64,000 nt of DNA from Moraxella osloensis (GTDB taxonomy: Bacteria; Pseudomonadota; Gammaproteobacteria; Pseudomonadales; Moraxellaceae), in contig NZ_CP047226.1 of assembly GCF_009867135.1 (NCBI RefSeq), forward strand, positions 1,240,001 through 1,304,000. Direction: 5' to 3'. A program made the translations under genes and the position numbers. Of this stretch, positions 1 through 8,611 are shown piece after piece (positions within the stretch are counted from its first letter, which is position 1; each line of letters begins with the position of its first letter). A model generated the notes under the pieces. It was given only the letters and a program-made list of their open reading frames with translations, made no database searches and was not told the origin of the DNA.

Positions 1-293
1 GTTTTTTTAATAGCCTAAGCCAATTAGGGTTTGACATCATACCGATGCCATTGAATGACCATCACAATTACAGTTTGCAAGATTTTGCCAACTTGCCAAA
101 GTTACCGATTATCGTCACCGATAAAGATGCGGTCAAGTTGCGTGTCATGTTCGCCCAAGGTCATGGAAAAAATGACATTGCAACAAACATCTGGGTGTTA
201 CCGGTAGACGCTGAATTATCACCCGCCTTTTATGCGTTAATTGACCGACAAATCGGTGAATTGGTTACCCTTGCTGACAATGCTGACAATTAA
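1..293 (+). CDS. lpxK: Tetraacyldisaccharide 4'-kinase, C-terminal part (cut by window edge)
   Basis: LpxK phosphorylates the 4' position of the tetraacyl disaccharide 1-phosphate in lipid A synthesis at the inner membrane. Only about the last 96 residues are present. The frame is open from the first base (first full codon at 3), upstream of the first ATG at 45, so the gene enters from the left. Visible family features are the GFDIIP stretch, a DHH motif, IIVTDKDAVKLR and the late VLPVDAEL strand. It ends 21 bp before kdsB, an arrangement common in gammaproteobacteria, so the two are probably co-transcribed. The repeated motif AATAGCCTAAGC lies in frame at 9-20 and encodes NSLS. Confidence 0.88.
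   Translation, partial: FFNSLSQLGFDIIPMPLNDHHNYSLQDFANLPKLPIIVTDKDAVKLRVMFAQGHGKNDIATNIWVLPVDAELSPAFYALIDRQIGELVTLADNADN
9..20 (+). repeat. Uptake-sequence-like motif, copy 1 (in lpxK)
   Basis: Exact 12-base core AATAGCCTAAGC, followed by CAATTA rather than AAAT. It is in the sense direction of lpxK and read as Asn-Ser-Leu-Ser. Confidence 0.7.
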
Positions 294-314
294 AAAACTC
301 GTAGGAAATACACT

Positions 315-1109
315 ATGTTAAAACATTTGGTCATACCAGCCCGTCTAAAAAGTACCCGACTACCCAACAAACCGCTGTTAGAAATTCATGGCAAACCGAT
401 GATTCTATGGGTGATTGATCGCGCCAATGCGGTGAAATCGGCGGAAATTGCCGATGATATTTTTGTGGCAACAGATGATGATAGCATCGCTAAACTGTGT
501 CAAGACTATGGGGCAAATGTTATCATGACTGACCCCAATCATGCGTCTGGCACTGATAGGCTTGCTGAAGTAGCTAGGCTTCAGCAGTGGTCAACTGAAG
601 ATATCGTGATTAATATGCAAGGCGATGAACCACTCGTGCCGGCCGGACTTATCAAACAAGTGACTGAGCTACTGCTACAAAAAAAAGATTGCGTGATGGC
701 GACTTTGGCTGAACCCATCCAAAGCGTTGAAGAGTTTTTACGGCCATCGGTGGTCAAAGTCGTCAAAAATGCCCACAAGGAAGCCTTGTATTTTAGCCGA
801 GCGCCGATTCCTTGCGATCGGCATACAGCATTGTTGACCGACCAGCCAAAAAGTGATGAAAATAGAGCACCAAAAAACGCTTACCGACACCTAGGCATTT
901 ATGCTTATCGGGTCAATTTGTTACAACAATTTAGTGTTTGGCAGCAAGGCGAGCTAGAGCAGCTTGAATCATTGGAACAATTGCGTATTTTGGAGCAAGG
1001 CATGCGTATCGCCATTGATATCGCTTCAGAATTGTTGCCGCCCGGTGTAGACACGCAAGAGGATTTGGATCGGCTGAATAAACTAGCGTTATCGGAATTA
1101 TTGAAATGA
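315..1109 (+). CDS. kdsB: 3-deoxy-manno-octulosonate cytidylyltransferase
   Basis: KdsB makes CMP-Kdo from CTP and Kdo, activating the sugar for transfer to lipid A in the cytoplasm. The 264-residue protein has the usual family length. The N-terminal nucleotide-binding segment reads [16 protein letters not shown], the ATDD and MQGDEPLVP motifs follow, and YFSRAPIP and HLGIYAYR are in the expected order. The ATG at 315 has AGGAA upstream at a good distance. It follows lpxK by 21 bp, so the pair forms a lipopolysaccharide-precursor unit. A bidirectional terminator follows directly and separates it from the convergent monooxygenase gene. Confidence 0.96.
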   Translation: MLKHLVIPARLKSTRLPNKPLLEIHGKPMILWVIDRANAVKSAEIADDIFVATDDDSIAKLCQDYGANVIMTDPNHASGTDRLAEVARLQQWSTEDIVINMQGDEPLVPAGLIKQVTELLLQKKDCVMATLAEPIQSVEEFLRPSVVKVVKNAHKEALYFSRAPIPCDRHTALLTDQPKSDENRAPKNAYRHLGIYAYRVNLLQQFSVWQQGELEQLESLEQLRILEQGMRIAIDIASELLPPGVDTQEDLDRLNKLALSELLK

Positions 1110-1110
1110 T

Positions 1111-1141
1111 AAAAAAGCCCAAGATTAGCTTGGGCTTTTTT
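1111..1141. terminator. Bidirectional Rho-independent terminator (kdsB / yhbW)
   Basis: A perfect 13-bp inverted repeat, AAAAAAGCCCAAG (1111-1123) and CTTGGGCTTTTTT (1129-1141), flanks a 5-base loop. A/T tracts on both sides let it work for kdsB on + and for the convergent gene on -. Confidence 0.9.
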
Positions 1142-1160
1142 GTGGTTTTTGCTTTTGTGA

Positions 1161-2186
1161 TTAGCTGTTTAAGCTAAATAAATCAAGCGCTTTCACCAAA
1201 GATAAGGAGTCGAGGCGGGCTTGTTGGTCATAAATATTACAAGTGACAATCAATTCATCAGGACGGATAGTCTCAAGAAAATGGTCAAGTTTTGGTTTGA
1301 CACTGTCAGGTGTACCGATAAACGAAATTGCCAACGACGATTCAACCATGTATTTTTCTGCAGATGTCCAAAAAGCATCAATATTCTTAATCGGTTTTGG
1401 CATTTGTGAGGGTTTACCACGGCGCAAATTGACAAAACTTTGCTGGGCTGAGGTGAATTGGTAAGCGGCTTCCTCGTCGGTGTCGGCCAATAGCAAGTTA
1501 CTTGCTACCATCACATAAGGTTGTTGCAAGTAGCGAGAAGGCTTGAAATTCTCACGGTACAATGTCACCGCTTGCGATAACATCTGCGGCGCAAAATGCG
1601 ACGCAAATGCATAAGGCAAGCCTAATGCAGCAGCGAGACTGGCGCCAAATAAAGACGACCCTAAAATCCACACAGGGACATTTAAGCCATTCGCCGGCAC
1701 GGCAATCACTGTCTGATTATCGAGCGGGTCAAAATAATGCATCAACTCTTGCACATCTTGCGGGAAGTTTTCGGCATCATTCATGGTGCGGCGCAAGGCA
1801 CGGAAGGTTGCCCCATCCGTACCAGGCGCACGACCCACGCCAAGATCGATACGTTCGCCATACAAAGTGGCTAACGTACCAAACTGTTCTGCAACCACTA
1901 ACGGTGCATGGTTAGGCAACATGATACCGCCCGAGCCAATCCGAATCGTTGAGGTGTGAGCGCCAATGTGAGCTAGCAACACACTGGTTGCGGTACTGGC
2001 AATGCCACGCATGTTATGGTGCTCAGCCAACCAATAGCGGTTAAAACCTACTTGTTCGGCAGTTTGGGCAACAGTCACCGCTTGCTTAAGCGCGTTTTTA
2101 GCGTCACTGCCTTCAGGTACAGGAACAAGGTCTAAAAATGAAATAGGGATTTGTTTGGTCATCTTTGTCATCTTTGTAGTCATCAT
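1161..2186 (-). CDS. yhbW: LLM-class flavin-dependent oxidoreductase (YhbW-like)
   Basis: A luciferase-like monooxygenase of 341 residues. The sequence follows E. coli YhbW closely: [11 protein letters not shown] near the N-terminus, [30 protein letters not shown], the family signature [14 protein letters not shown], then [27 protein letters not shown]. These enzymes are TIM barrels that use reduced flavin; the physiological substrate of this subgroup is unknown. The start is at a double ATG (2186/2183), and the N-terminus carries a small MTK repeat. It is convergent with kdsB and follows the LysR-type gene on the same strand with a 46-bp gap containing a promoter-like sequence, so it can be transcribed independently. 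Function beyond the family is not inferable. Confidence 0.9.
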   Translation of the reverse strand: MMTTKMTKMTKQIPISFLDLVPVPEGSDAKNALKQAVTVAQTAEQVGFNRYWLAEHHNMRGIASTATSVLLAHIGAHTSTIRIGSGGIMLPNHAPLVVAEQFGTLATLYGERIDLGVGRAPGTDGATFRALRRTMNDAENFPQDVQELMHYFDPLDNQTVIAVPANGLNVPVWILGSSLFGASLAAALGLPYAFASHFAPQMLSQAVTLYRENFKPSRYLQQPYVMVASNLLLADTDEEAAYQFTSAQQSFVNLRRGKPSQMPKPIKNIDAFWTSAEKYMVESSLAISFIGTPDSVKPKLDHFLETIRPDELIVTCNIYDQQARLDSLSLVKALDLFSLNS

Positions 2187-2204
2187 AAAAAGAATAGTAG
2201 TCCC

Positions 2205-2232
2205 TTTATAATGGCGAATCCAAAAAAATCAA
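2205..2232 (-). promoter_or_regulatory. Candidate sigma-70 promoter of the yhbW-like gene
   Basis: On the minus strand TTGATT (2227-2232) is followed after 16 bp by TATAAA (2205-2210), about 20 bp upstream of the start codon. Its -35 box ends one base short of the stop codon of the upstream LysR-type gene. Confidence 0.45.
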
Positions 2233-3159
2233 TCACCCAAATTGTTGCTGACAAATATCAATGAACGCTTTGCCAAAATTACGGATATCCCCATCGACAC
2301 GGGTGGCTATCCACGTCACATGTTTTCCAAAAATTTTCGTTGGAATTTTGACAAGATTGCGATAATTCTGACCTTCAAATGCCATTTCAGCAATCGTGCC
2401 CACGCCCATACCAATACCGACATAGGTGCTAATCACATCGGCATCCAAAGCAGTAAGTACAATATTAGGGGTCAGTTCTGCCGCGCTAAAGGCTCTATCA
2501 ATCGCACCACGACCCGTAAAACCGCCGTGATAAGTGATTATCGGATAATTTGCTAAGGTTTGGATATCAATTTCGGTGCGATTCTCAAGCTCATGTCCCA
2601 CTGGCACAATCACATGATGATACCAATCATAGTAGCGAATACAGTGTAGATTATCGTGCGCAAGCAGCGATTCAGTTGCGATGCCAATATCGGCTTGACC
2701 TTGCGCCACCATATTGGCAATCGACTCGGGGTCAGCTTGATGTAAAATCAGATGGACATTGGGAAATTGTTGTTTAAAGCGCTGTACCACCCAAGGTAAC
2801 ACATAACGTGCTTGGGTATGCGTCGTGGCAATTGACAACTCGCCCTGATGAGGATTTTGAAAATCTAACGTTAAATTTTCAATCGACCGTACTTCCACAA
2901 AGATTTTCTCAATATGCGGTAGTAGCAGCTCACCGATAGGGGAGAGACCCACCAATCGTTTACCCTGACGCACAAAAACTTCTGCCCGAAGCTGACTCTC
3001 GAGCGCGGCAATATGCTTACTAAGACTGGATTGACTGGTGTGTAAGACTTTGGCAGCTTGGCTCAGATTGTAATTATTAATCACAGTCTGCCAAACGGTT
3101 TCAAGTTGTTTGAGTTGGATTTGTAAATAACGTTGATTGATGACAACATTGATTGCCAT
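2233..3159 (-). CDS. LysR-family transcriptional regulator, CysB/Cbl-like
   Basis: A 308-residue LysR-type regulator. The N-terminal winged helix-turn-helix covers about residues 15-75 (NLSQAAKVLHTSQSSLSKHIAALE). The effector domain starts with TTHTQARYVLP, the signature of the CysB/Cbl subgroup that senses sulfate, APS or O-acetylserine and controls sulfur acquisition. The DNA-binding part departs from classical CysB (SQSSLSKH where CysB has SQPGISKQ, and a longer N-terminus), so this is probably a paralogue rather than the main CysB. It lies directly upstream of the YhbW-like monooxygenase on the same strand and may regulate it. Flavin monooxygenases are common CysB-family targets, but the link here rests on position only. 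Confidence 0.85.
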   Translation of the reverse strand: MAINVVINQRYLQIQLKQLETVWQTVINNYNLSQAAKVLHTSQSSLSKHIAALESQLRAEVFVRQGKRLVGLSPIGELLLPHIEKIFVEVRSIENLTLDFQNPHQGELSIATTHTQARYVLPWVVQRFKQQFPNVHLILHQADPESIANMVAQGQADIGIATESLLAHDNLHCIRYYDWYHHVIVPVGHELENRTEIDIQTLANYPIITYHGGFTGRGAIDRAFSAAELTPNIVLTALDADVISTYVGIGMGVGTIAEMAFEGQNYRNLVKIPTKIFGKHVTWIATRVDGDIRNFGKAFIDICQQQFG

Positions 3160-3243
3160 AAAATGACCTTAATAAAAAACGAATAAAAAAACGAAATAAA
3201 ATGCTCGCTATATGAGCTTGGTTGAACTTAAATATTAACAAAA

Positions 3244-3642
3244 TTAGCCATTAGACTGATTTTTTACATAGCTTTTTAATGCCATTAACACGATTTTATC
3301 AAGTGACTCATCAGCAAATTGCTCAGTGGCTTGTGAAACGAGCTGGCTGGGTAACTGTAAAGTGACTTCGACGGTTTTTCCCATAATTCGTGATAACTCA
3401 ACACTCACGATGGCCCAAGTATAGCCTGCGTATTTAGGTTTTATCAAATGCTCGGTGACAGACGAGGGCTGAGGAATCGGTAAATCTTCTTCAATTAGGT
3501 GATATAAATGGCTCATCACCGCCATACGTGTATTAGACACTGCGCCTGCCATGCTACTATCAACTACACATAAGCTTTCAATATCAGGTACCGTGACATG
3601 ATAGGCATTATTTTGCTGATAGATAGCAATCGGGTATTGCAT
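3244..3642 (-). CDS. HicB-family protein, orphan
   Basis: Protein of about 132 residues with a HicB-like partial RNase-H fold at the N-terminus (QYPIAIYQQNNAYHVTVPDI...) and a C-terminal ribbon-helix-helix-like segment (VEVTLQLPSQLVSQATEQFADESLDKIVLMALKSYV). The ATG at 3642 is preferred because GAGG lies 6 bases upstream; an upstream TTG would add 8 residues but lacks such a site. HicB normally neutralises and autoregulates with a short HicA mRNA interferase encoded next to it. No HicA-like reading frame was found on either side, so this is an orphan antitoxin or an independent regulator. Confidence 0.7.
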   Translation of the reverse strand: MQYPIAIYQQNNAYHVTVPDIESLCVVDSSMAGAVSNTRMAVMSHLYHLIEEDLPIPQPSSVTEHLIKPKYAGYTWAIVSVELSRIMGKTVEVTLQLPSQLVSQATEQFADESLDKIVLMALKSYVKNQSNG

Positions 3643-3976
3643 AATTTGCCTCAAAACTGCTAACAAAAAGGTTGAAAGTCACCGCAGGGTGTCAAGTATA
3701 GCATATTACCATAAAATAGCAGGTTCAAAACCTAGCTGCTTAAGTCAGGCTTATTTAATAGGCTTGAAATTTAAGAAATTGAAATATGACAAGTCTGTAG
3801 ACATTCACTTAGTTATTGACTCAGTTATTGATTCAGTTGTATTTCCGCCTTGTTTCAGATATCGACGTTTCAGACAGCCATAATAATTTTAGTTTGTATA
3901 CACCTAGAAAACCGCTACAATAGCAAGATTTTAATGCAGTCTTGTGGTAAATCGTGCGTGATGAGTGAGAGGTAAC
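3643..3976. other. Intergenic region between divergent hicB-like and ampG-like genes
   Basis: About 330 bases with no convincing gene. The 64-codon frame at 3689-3883 (+) has no ribosome binding site and resembles nothing known to me. It should contain the divergent promoters. A TACAAT -10 candidate lies at 3916-3921, with a poor -35 (TTGTAT, 3894-3899). An AGAGG ribosome binding site precedes the ampG-like ATG. Confidence 0.5.
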
Positions 3977-5575
3977 ATGGAAATATCAAAACAACCTGTG
4001 TCAAACGACCAAGCGGCGCTACCAAGCGAAAGCTCAACAGGCACAAAAAAGTCTTGGGGCGAAGCTATCAAAGCCTATATGGACAAGCGCGCTTGGGTGA
4101 TGTTGCTATTGGGTTTTTCTTCAGGGCTGCCTTATCTATTGATATTTTCTAGTTTATCAATTTGGCTCAAAGAAGCAGGGTTTGATATCAAAATTATCAC
4201 CATGTTTAGTTGGGCGATGCTGGGGTACTCGTTTAAGTTTGTTTGGTCGCCACTCGTCAATGCCGTGCCGATTCCACTGTTAACCAAAATGTTGGGACAA
4301 CGCCGTAGTTGGCTAATTGTGGCACAAATTATGGTTGCCTTTGCAATTTTTATGCTTGGTAATTTTAATCCCACCAGTGATGTTGTGCTTGATTACATGG
4401 CATTTTTTGCCGTGTTGTTAGGTTTTTCAGCGGCGACACAAGACATTGTGATTGATGCTTATCGCATTGAAATTGCTGAAAAATCCATGCAACCCGTACT
4501 CTCTGGTATGTTTATGGCAGGCTATCGAATCGGTCTGATTGTCGCAGGGGCGGGAGCGCTGTTCTTGGCAGAATATTTTGGCTCGACCAAAGCCACTTAC
4601 AACTACGCTGCTTGGCAACAAACCTATTATATTATGGCATCTTTGATGCTCATAGGGGTTGTCACCACCCTTTTGATTAAAGAACCGACCGCCACCCGTG
4701 AGCAGCATGAACGCCCGATGTCGGATTATTTTCAATTGTTTTTACTATTTTTAATTTCAGTGATTGCACTGATTGCCAGTTTTATTGTCATCGGTCACGT
4801 GCTTCCAGAGACTGAGTCAAAATTTTTCGGCTTTGTTTATGAGAGTACTAAATTTATTGGCGCGGTGGCTATCGCCATTGGTACCGCGTTAGTGTTATTA
4901 AAAGCCAAAATCATCAAAAAACAAGTCGCGGTTGACATGTGGGTCGCACCGATTCAAGACTTTTTCATTCGTTATGGTAAAAAAGCCGTATGGCTGATTT
5001 TATTGATAGGCTTGTATCGTATTTCAGATATTGTGGCAGGTACGACGTCAAACTTGTTTTATGTCAATTTAGGCTTTAGCAAAACCGATATCGCCTTGGC
5101 GGTCAAAACCTTTGGGATGGGAATGTCAATTGTAGGGGGTATTCTAGGCGGCTTGCTTGCTGAGCGTTTTAAAATCATGAATGCTATGTTGATTGGTGCT
5201 ATTTTAGCGTCAGCCAGTAATTTATTGTTTGTGATTTTGGCGGGCAAGGGACATGATTTTTTTTATATGTACTCGGCGGTGATGTTTGATAACCTCGCAT
5301 CAGGTCTAGCAAGTGCCATCTTTGTCGCCTTTTTATCGGTATTGACCAATATTCGCTTTAGCATGGTACAGTATGCACTGCTTAGTTCATTGATGACGTT
5401 AACACCAAAGATTTTAGGTGGCTACTCGGGTGCGATGGTAGAAACCATGGGGTATCCTGCTTTTTTCACTTTTACTGCACTGATTGGCATTCCTGTGCTG
5501 TTGTTGATTTATATGGTAGATAAGCATGTGATGAGCCAAGATGCGACAAGAGGCGATAACATCACCCATGAATAA
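3977..5575 (+). CDS. ampG: AmpG-like MFS permease (muropeptide transporter family)
   Basis: A 532-residue polytopic membrane protein. The first segment, WVMLLLGFSSGLPYLLIFSSLSIWLKEAG, is the AmpG/MFS signature, followed by SYSFKFVWSPLV-type loops, GQRRSWL and AATQDIVIDAYRIE, all typical of AmpG. AmpG imports anhydro-muropeptides for cell-wall recycling. A hydrophilic insertion and two extra hydrophobic stretches in the middle (about residues 245-310) make it longer than E. coli AmpG (491). The ATG at 3977 is chosen because AGAGG lies just upstream; the GTG at 3965 is inside that site. Its 3' end overlaps prmC. The substrate assignment follows the family only. Confidence 0.85.
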   Translation: MEISKQPVSNDQAALPSESSTGTKKSWGEAIKAYMDKRAWVMLLLGFSSGLPYLLIFSSLSIWLKEAGFDIKIITMFSWAMLGYSFKFVWSPLVNAVPIPLLTKMLGQRRSWLIVAQIMVAFAIFMLGNFNPTSDVVLDYMAFFAVLLGFSAATQDIVIDAYRIEIAEKSMQPVLSGMFMAGYRIGLIVAGAGALFLAEYFGSTKATYNYAAWQQTYYIMASLMLIGVVTTLLIKEPTATREQHERPMSDYFQLFLLFLISVIALIASFIVIGHVLPETESKFFGFVYESTKFIGAVAIAIGTALVLLKAKIIKKQVAVDMWVAPIQDFFIRYGKKAVWLILLIGLYRISDIVAGTTSNLFYVNLGFSKTDIALAVKTFGMGMSIVGGILGGLLAERFKIMNAMLIGAILASASNLLFVILAGKGHDFFYMYSAVMFDNLASGLASAIFVAFLSVLTNIRFSMVQYALLSSLMTLTPKILGGYSGAMVETMGYPAFFTFTALIGIPVLLLIYMVDKHVMSQDATRGDNITHE

Positions 5576-6422
5576 CCTAATGTCATCTTACACCATTCAA
5601 TCATTGTTGGCTGTACCAAGCACGGTTGAAAAACACATCCGCAAACAGTTGCTGGGTGAGTGTCTTCATGTAGGGCAGACTTATCTTATTACCCATGATA
5701 GCGAAATGGTAACTGCAGAGATAGCCACTCAATATTTTGCAGCGCTAGATGAGTTAATAGCCGGTAAACCATTCGCTTATGTGCTAGGTAAACAAAGTTT
5801 TTGGCAGCATGAATTTTTAGTCAATGAGCATACGTTAATACCGCGTCCTGATACTGAAAGGTTGATAGAGGCAGTGCTCAATCATTATAAAAATAGCCTA
5901 AGCAAATCAATGAATATTTTAGATTTAGGCACGGGGTCAGGTTGTATTGCCATCACGCTGGCGGACGAATTTAAAGATTCATCCGTTAGGGCAGTAGATA
6001 AGTCAGCCGAGGCGCTGAGCGTTGCAATGCAAAATGCTAAAAGAATAGGGGTTAGTAATATCGCGTTTTTTGAAGGCAGTTGGTATGAACCCTTTATGAC
6101 AACCAATGCAAGCGAAAACAATAAATTTGATATCATCGTATCTAATCCACCTTATATCGATCCCAATGATCCCCACTTGGCAGGCTTAACCGATGAACCC
6201 ATTAGCGCGCTAATCGCGGATAACAAAGGCATGGCAGACATCTGTCATATTGTCAAAACTGCGCCACAATTTTTACAGCCGCATGGCTTATTAGCCATTG
6301 AACATGGGTATAACCAGGGCGAACAGGTTAGGGGCGTGTTTTTGTCAAATAACTTTGGCGAGGTCATCACCGTCAAAGACTATGGGCACAATGAGCGAGT
6401 AACGCTAGGTGTAATAAATTAG
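5568..6422 (+). CDS. prmC: Peptide chain release factor N5-glutamine methyltransferase
   Basis: PrmC methylates the GGQ glutamine of release factors RF1 and RF2 with S-adenosylmethionine, improving translation termination. The protein shows the PrmC order: a helical N-terminal domain, AYVLGKQSFWQHEFLVNEHTLIPRPDTE, the SAM loop LDLGTGSGCIAITLA, and the catalytic NPPY in DIIVSNPPYID. Starts are possible at 5541, 5568 or 5580. I prefer 5568, which gives 284 residues and an 8-bp overlap with the end of ampG, implying translational coupling. The repeated motif AATAGCCTAAGCAAAT is in frame at 5892-5907, in a surface stretch before the SAM loop (NSLSK). Confidence 0.94.
   Translation: MNNLMSSYTIQSLLAVPSTVEKHIRKQLLGECLHVGQTYLITHDSEMVTAEIATQYFAALDELIAGKPFAYVLGKQSFWQHEFLVNEHTLIPRPDTERLIEAVLNHYKNSLSKSMNILDLGTGSGCIAITLADEFKDSSVRAVDKSAEALSVAMQNAKRIGVSNIAFFEGSWYEPFMTTNASENNKFDIIVSNPPYIDPNDPHLAGLTDEPISALIADNKGMADICHIVKTAPQFLQPHGLLAIEHGYNQGEQVRGVFLSNNFGEVITVKDYGHNERVTLGVIN
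5892..5907 (+). repeat. Uptake-sequence-like motif, copy 2 (in prmC)
   Basis: Exact full consensus AATAGCCTAAGCAAAT, sense to prmC, encoding Asn-Ser-Leu-Ser-Lys. Confidence 0.8.
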
Positions 6423-6435
6423 TGTACTAAATTAA

Positions 6436-6459
6436 TAGGCTAAAATAGCCTAAGTAAAT
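6436..6459 (+). repeat. Uptake-like motif, copy 3, as a hairpin (prmC-moeB gap)
   Basis: AATAGCCTAAGTAAAT (6444-6459, one change from consensus). A reversed part-copy lies just before it: TAGGCTA (6436-6442) pairs with TAGCCTA (6446-6452) around an AAA loop. No T-run follows, so termination is doubtful. Confidence 0.65.
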
Positions 6460-6477
6460 ATGTGAAATTTAACTACT

Positions 6478-7272
6478 ATGTCAAAACAAACAGAATTAAC
6501 CGATGCAGAAATGCTACGCTATGCCCGCCAAATATTGCTAGAAGGGTGGGATATAGAAGCGCAAACGCGGCTAAAAAATAGCTGTGCGATTATTATTGGG
6601 ATGGGCGGGCTAGGTTGCCCACTTGCAGAGACCTTGTGCCGTGCTGGCATTGGCAAGCTACTGATTATTGATGATGATACGATTGATGAGAGCAATCTGC
6701 AGCGGCAGTCGTTATTTACCCCTGACGACATCGGTCAATCTAAAGCGCTGGTAGCCAAGGCTAAATTACATGAAATCAATGAATTTTGTGAGGTTATCGC
6801 CATACAAACGCGTTTGACAGCAGATAATTATCCACAAATGGTTGAACAAGCGAAAATAAATAGCCTAAGCAAATTAATCTGTGATTGTACCGATAATTTC
6901 AAAACACGAGACCTTATCAATACCATAGCTGTCAAGTCAAATTTGTCATTATTATCAGCCTCCGCCATAGCGCAAACCGGGCAACTGGCATTATTTGCGC
7001 CGCAGCAGGGTTGCTATCATTGCTTGTTTCAAGGGGCAGGGGATGATGAGCGAACGTGTGCCACTAGCGGCGTGCTTGCCAGTACCACCCAAATCATCGG
7101 CAACCTTCAAGCCCAAGCGGCTTTGAGTTTTTTGGGACTGGGCATCAATCCTATAGCGCAAACCTTATTGCTATGGAACGGCAAAACCATGAATCTTAAA
7201 AAACTTCACTATCATAAAGACGCTAACTGCGAGATTTGTAGCCAACCATCCGCTATCACAGACGTCATTTAA
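6478..7272 (+). CDS. moeB: ThiF/MoeB-family adenylyltransferase (molybdopterin synthase activating type)
   Basis: An E1-like enzyme of 264 residues. Family members adenylate the C-terminal glycine of a ubiquitin-fold sulfur carrier (MoaD or ThiS). The N-terminus RYARQILLEGWD is typical of MoeB, then come the ATP-binding GMGGLGC (G41-C47), LLIIDDDTIDESNLQRQ with the catalytic arginine region, and two zinc-binding pairs, C179-x2-C182 and C251-x2-C254. No thiS, moaD or other molybdenum genes are in the window, so MoeB and ThiF roles cannot be separated by context. It follows prmC with a 55-bp gap holding the motif hairpin. Another exact motif copy lies within the gene at 6859. Confidence 0.87.
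   Translation: MSKQTELTDAEMLRYARQILLEGWDIEAQTRLKNSCAIIIGMGGLGCPLAETLCRAGIGKLLIIDDDTIDESNLQRQSLFTPDDIGQSKALVAKAKLHEINEFCEVIAIQTRLTADNYPQMVEQAKINSLSKLICDCTDNFKTRDLINTIAVKSNLSLLSASAIAQTGQLALFAPQQGCYHCLFQGAGDDERTCATSGVLASTTQIIGNLQAQAALSFLGLGINPIAQTLLLWNGKTMNLKKLHYHKDANCEICSQPSAITDVI
6859..6874 (+). repeat. Uptake-sequence-like motif, copy 4 (in moeB)
   Basis: Exact full consensus AATAGCCTAAGCAAAT, sense to moeB, encoding NSLSK about 130 residues in. Confidence 0.8.
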
Positions 7273-7285
7273 ACTAGAGTTAATC

Positions 7286-8599
7286 ATGCAAAAAAATCAC
7301 TTTTTTAAAAAATCCTTAAATGTCATTCAGCGGGTCGGGAAGACGGCAACCGTGGCTGGCAAAGCAGGGCTACGTATCGCCCAAGGTGAAAAAATGACCC
7401 CAACACTGCTGCGCCAAAGCTTTGAAGCGTTGGGTACTACCTATATCAAAATCGGTCAGTTTATTGCCAGTACCCCGTCCATCTTTCCGCGAGAATATGT
7501 GACAGTATTTCAAGGCTGTCTGGATCAAACCACGCCCATGCCTTATAGCTATATTGAAGGCGTCTTAAGAAAGGAGCTGGAAAAAGACGGGCAGACATTG
7601 GAAGATATTTTTCAAAGTATTGAGGTCAAACCGTTAGCGTCTGCATCCATCGCCCAAGTCCACAGTGCTATTTTAAAAAATGGCGATAATGTGGTGTTGA
7701 AAGTGCAAAAACCTGAAGTAGATACCATCATTCAAACCGATTTAGGCATGATGGTTGGGTTGACTAAACTCATTGACAGTATCGCACCGTCGCTAAAATT
7801 TGCCAGTATTTCACCCATTATTGATGAAATCCGTTTGCGCATGGCGGCAGAAACGGACTTCTTACAAGAAGCCAAAAACATTGATGATTTCCAAGATTTT
7901 TTGAAAAAAACCGATAATCATAAAGTAGTCGCGCCCGATGTTTATCATGATATCAGTACCAAAAAAGTACTTGTCATGACCCGGTTCTTTGGGGTGTCGA
8001 TGATTGATGATGCCGCCATGCGTCAATACTGCAAATACCCAGCACAGGTGATGACAGATACTTTAAACACGTGGTTTTCTAGCTTGATGCTGTGCAATAG
8101 TTTTCATGCCGATTTGCATGCAGGCAATTTGATGTTGTTGACCGATGGCCGTATTGGCTTTATTGATTTTGGGATTGTAGGCAAACTTGAACCCAAAGCG
8201 TGGCAAGCCAGTATGGGCATGATGGATAGTTTTGCTAAAGAAGACTATCGCGGCATGGCGCATTATATGGTTGAAATGGATATGACCCATACGCGAGAGC
8301 AAGTCAATGTCGATGTCCTTGCCCAAGATCTTGAGTCAGTGATGAAAAAAATCTTGGCGGAAGATAGTTTGTTTATGGGAAAAACCATTGACCAAACCAT
8401 GCCAAACCGATTAAAAGATCATACTGATGAAATCAACCAAATGTTGCTTGAAATGGTGGAAGTCGGTAAACGCCATGGCATTCACTTCCCAAGAGATTTT
8501 GCGCTACTCACCAAACAACTATTATATTTTGACCGTTTTATGAAAGTACTTGCCCCTGAGATGGATATGTTTCATGATGCGCGGATTAAAATGGCATAA
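7286..8599 (+). CDS. ABC1/AarF/UbiB-family atypical kinase
   Basis: A 437-residue atypical protein kinase-like ATPase. Landmarks in order: the KxGQ motif in YIKIGQFIAS (family-specific N-terminal extension), the alanine-rich loop SASIAQVH, the lysine in VVLKVQKP, HADLHAGNLM (catalytic loop) and IDFGIVG (metal-binding DFG). Members support ubiquinone synthesis or lipid homeostasis. It is shorter than E. coli UbiB (546 residues) and I see no strong C-terminal transmembrane pair, so it may be a second family member. It follows moeB by 13 bp and probably belongs to the ampG-prmC-moeB transcript. It converges on dnaG with only 12 bp between the genes. Confidence 0.85.
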   Translation: MQKNHFFKKSLNVIQRVGKTATVAGKAGLRIAQGEKMTPTLLRQSFEALGTTYIKIGQFIASTPSIFPREYVTVFQGCLDQTTPMPYSYIEGVLRKELEKDGQTLEDIFQSIEVKPLASASIAQVHSAILKNGDNVVLKVQKPEVDTIIQTDLGMMVGLTKLIDSIAPSLKFASISPIIDEIRLRMAAETDFLQEAKNIDDFQDFLKKTDNHKVVAPDVYHDISTKKVLVMTRFFGVSMIDDAAMRQYCKYPAQVMTDTLNTWFSSLMLCNSFHADLHAGNLMLLTDGRIGFIDFGIVGKLEPKAWQASMGMMDSFAKEDYRGMAHYMVEMDMTHTREQVNVDVLAQDLESVMKKILAEDSLFMGKTIDQTMPNRLKDHTDEINQMLLEMVEVGKRHGIHFPRDFALLTKQLLYFDRFMKVLAPEMDMFHDARIKMA

Positions 8600-8611
8600 A
8601 CACGCCATGAA

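Noticed and set aside
1562-1915. 117-codon plus-strand frame
   Set aside because: Antisense to the YhbW-like gene; no start signal.
3689-3883. 64-codon plus-strand frame upstream of ampG
   Set aside because: No ribosome binding site, no recognisable protein features; it lies in the promoter region.
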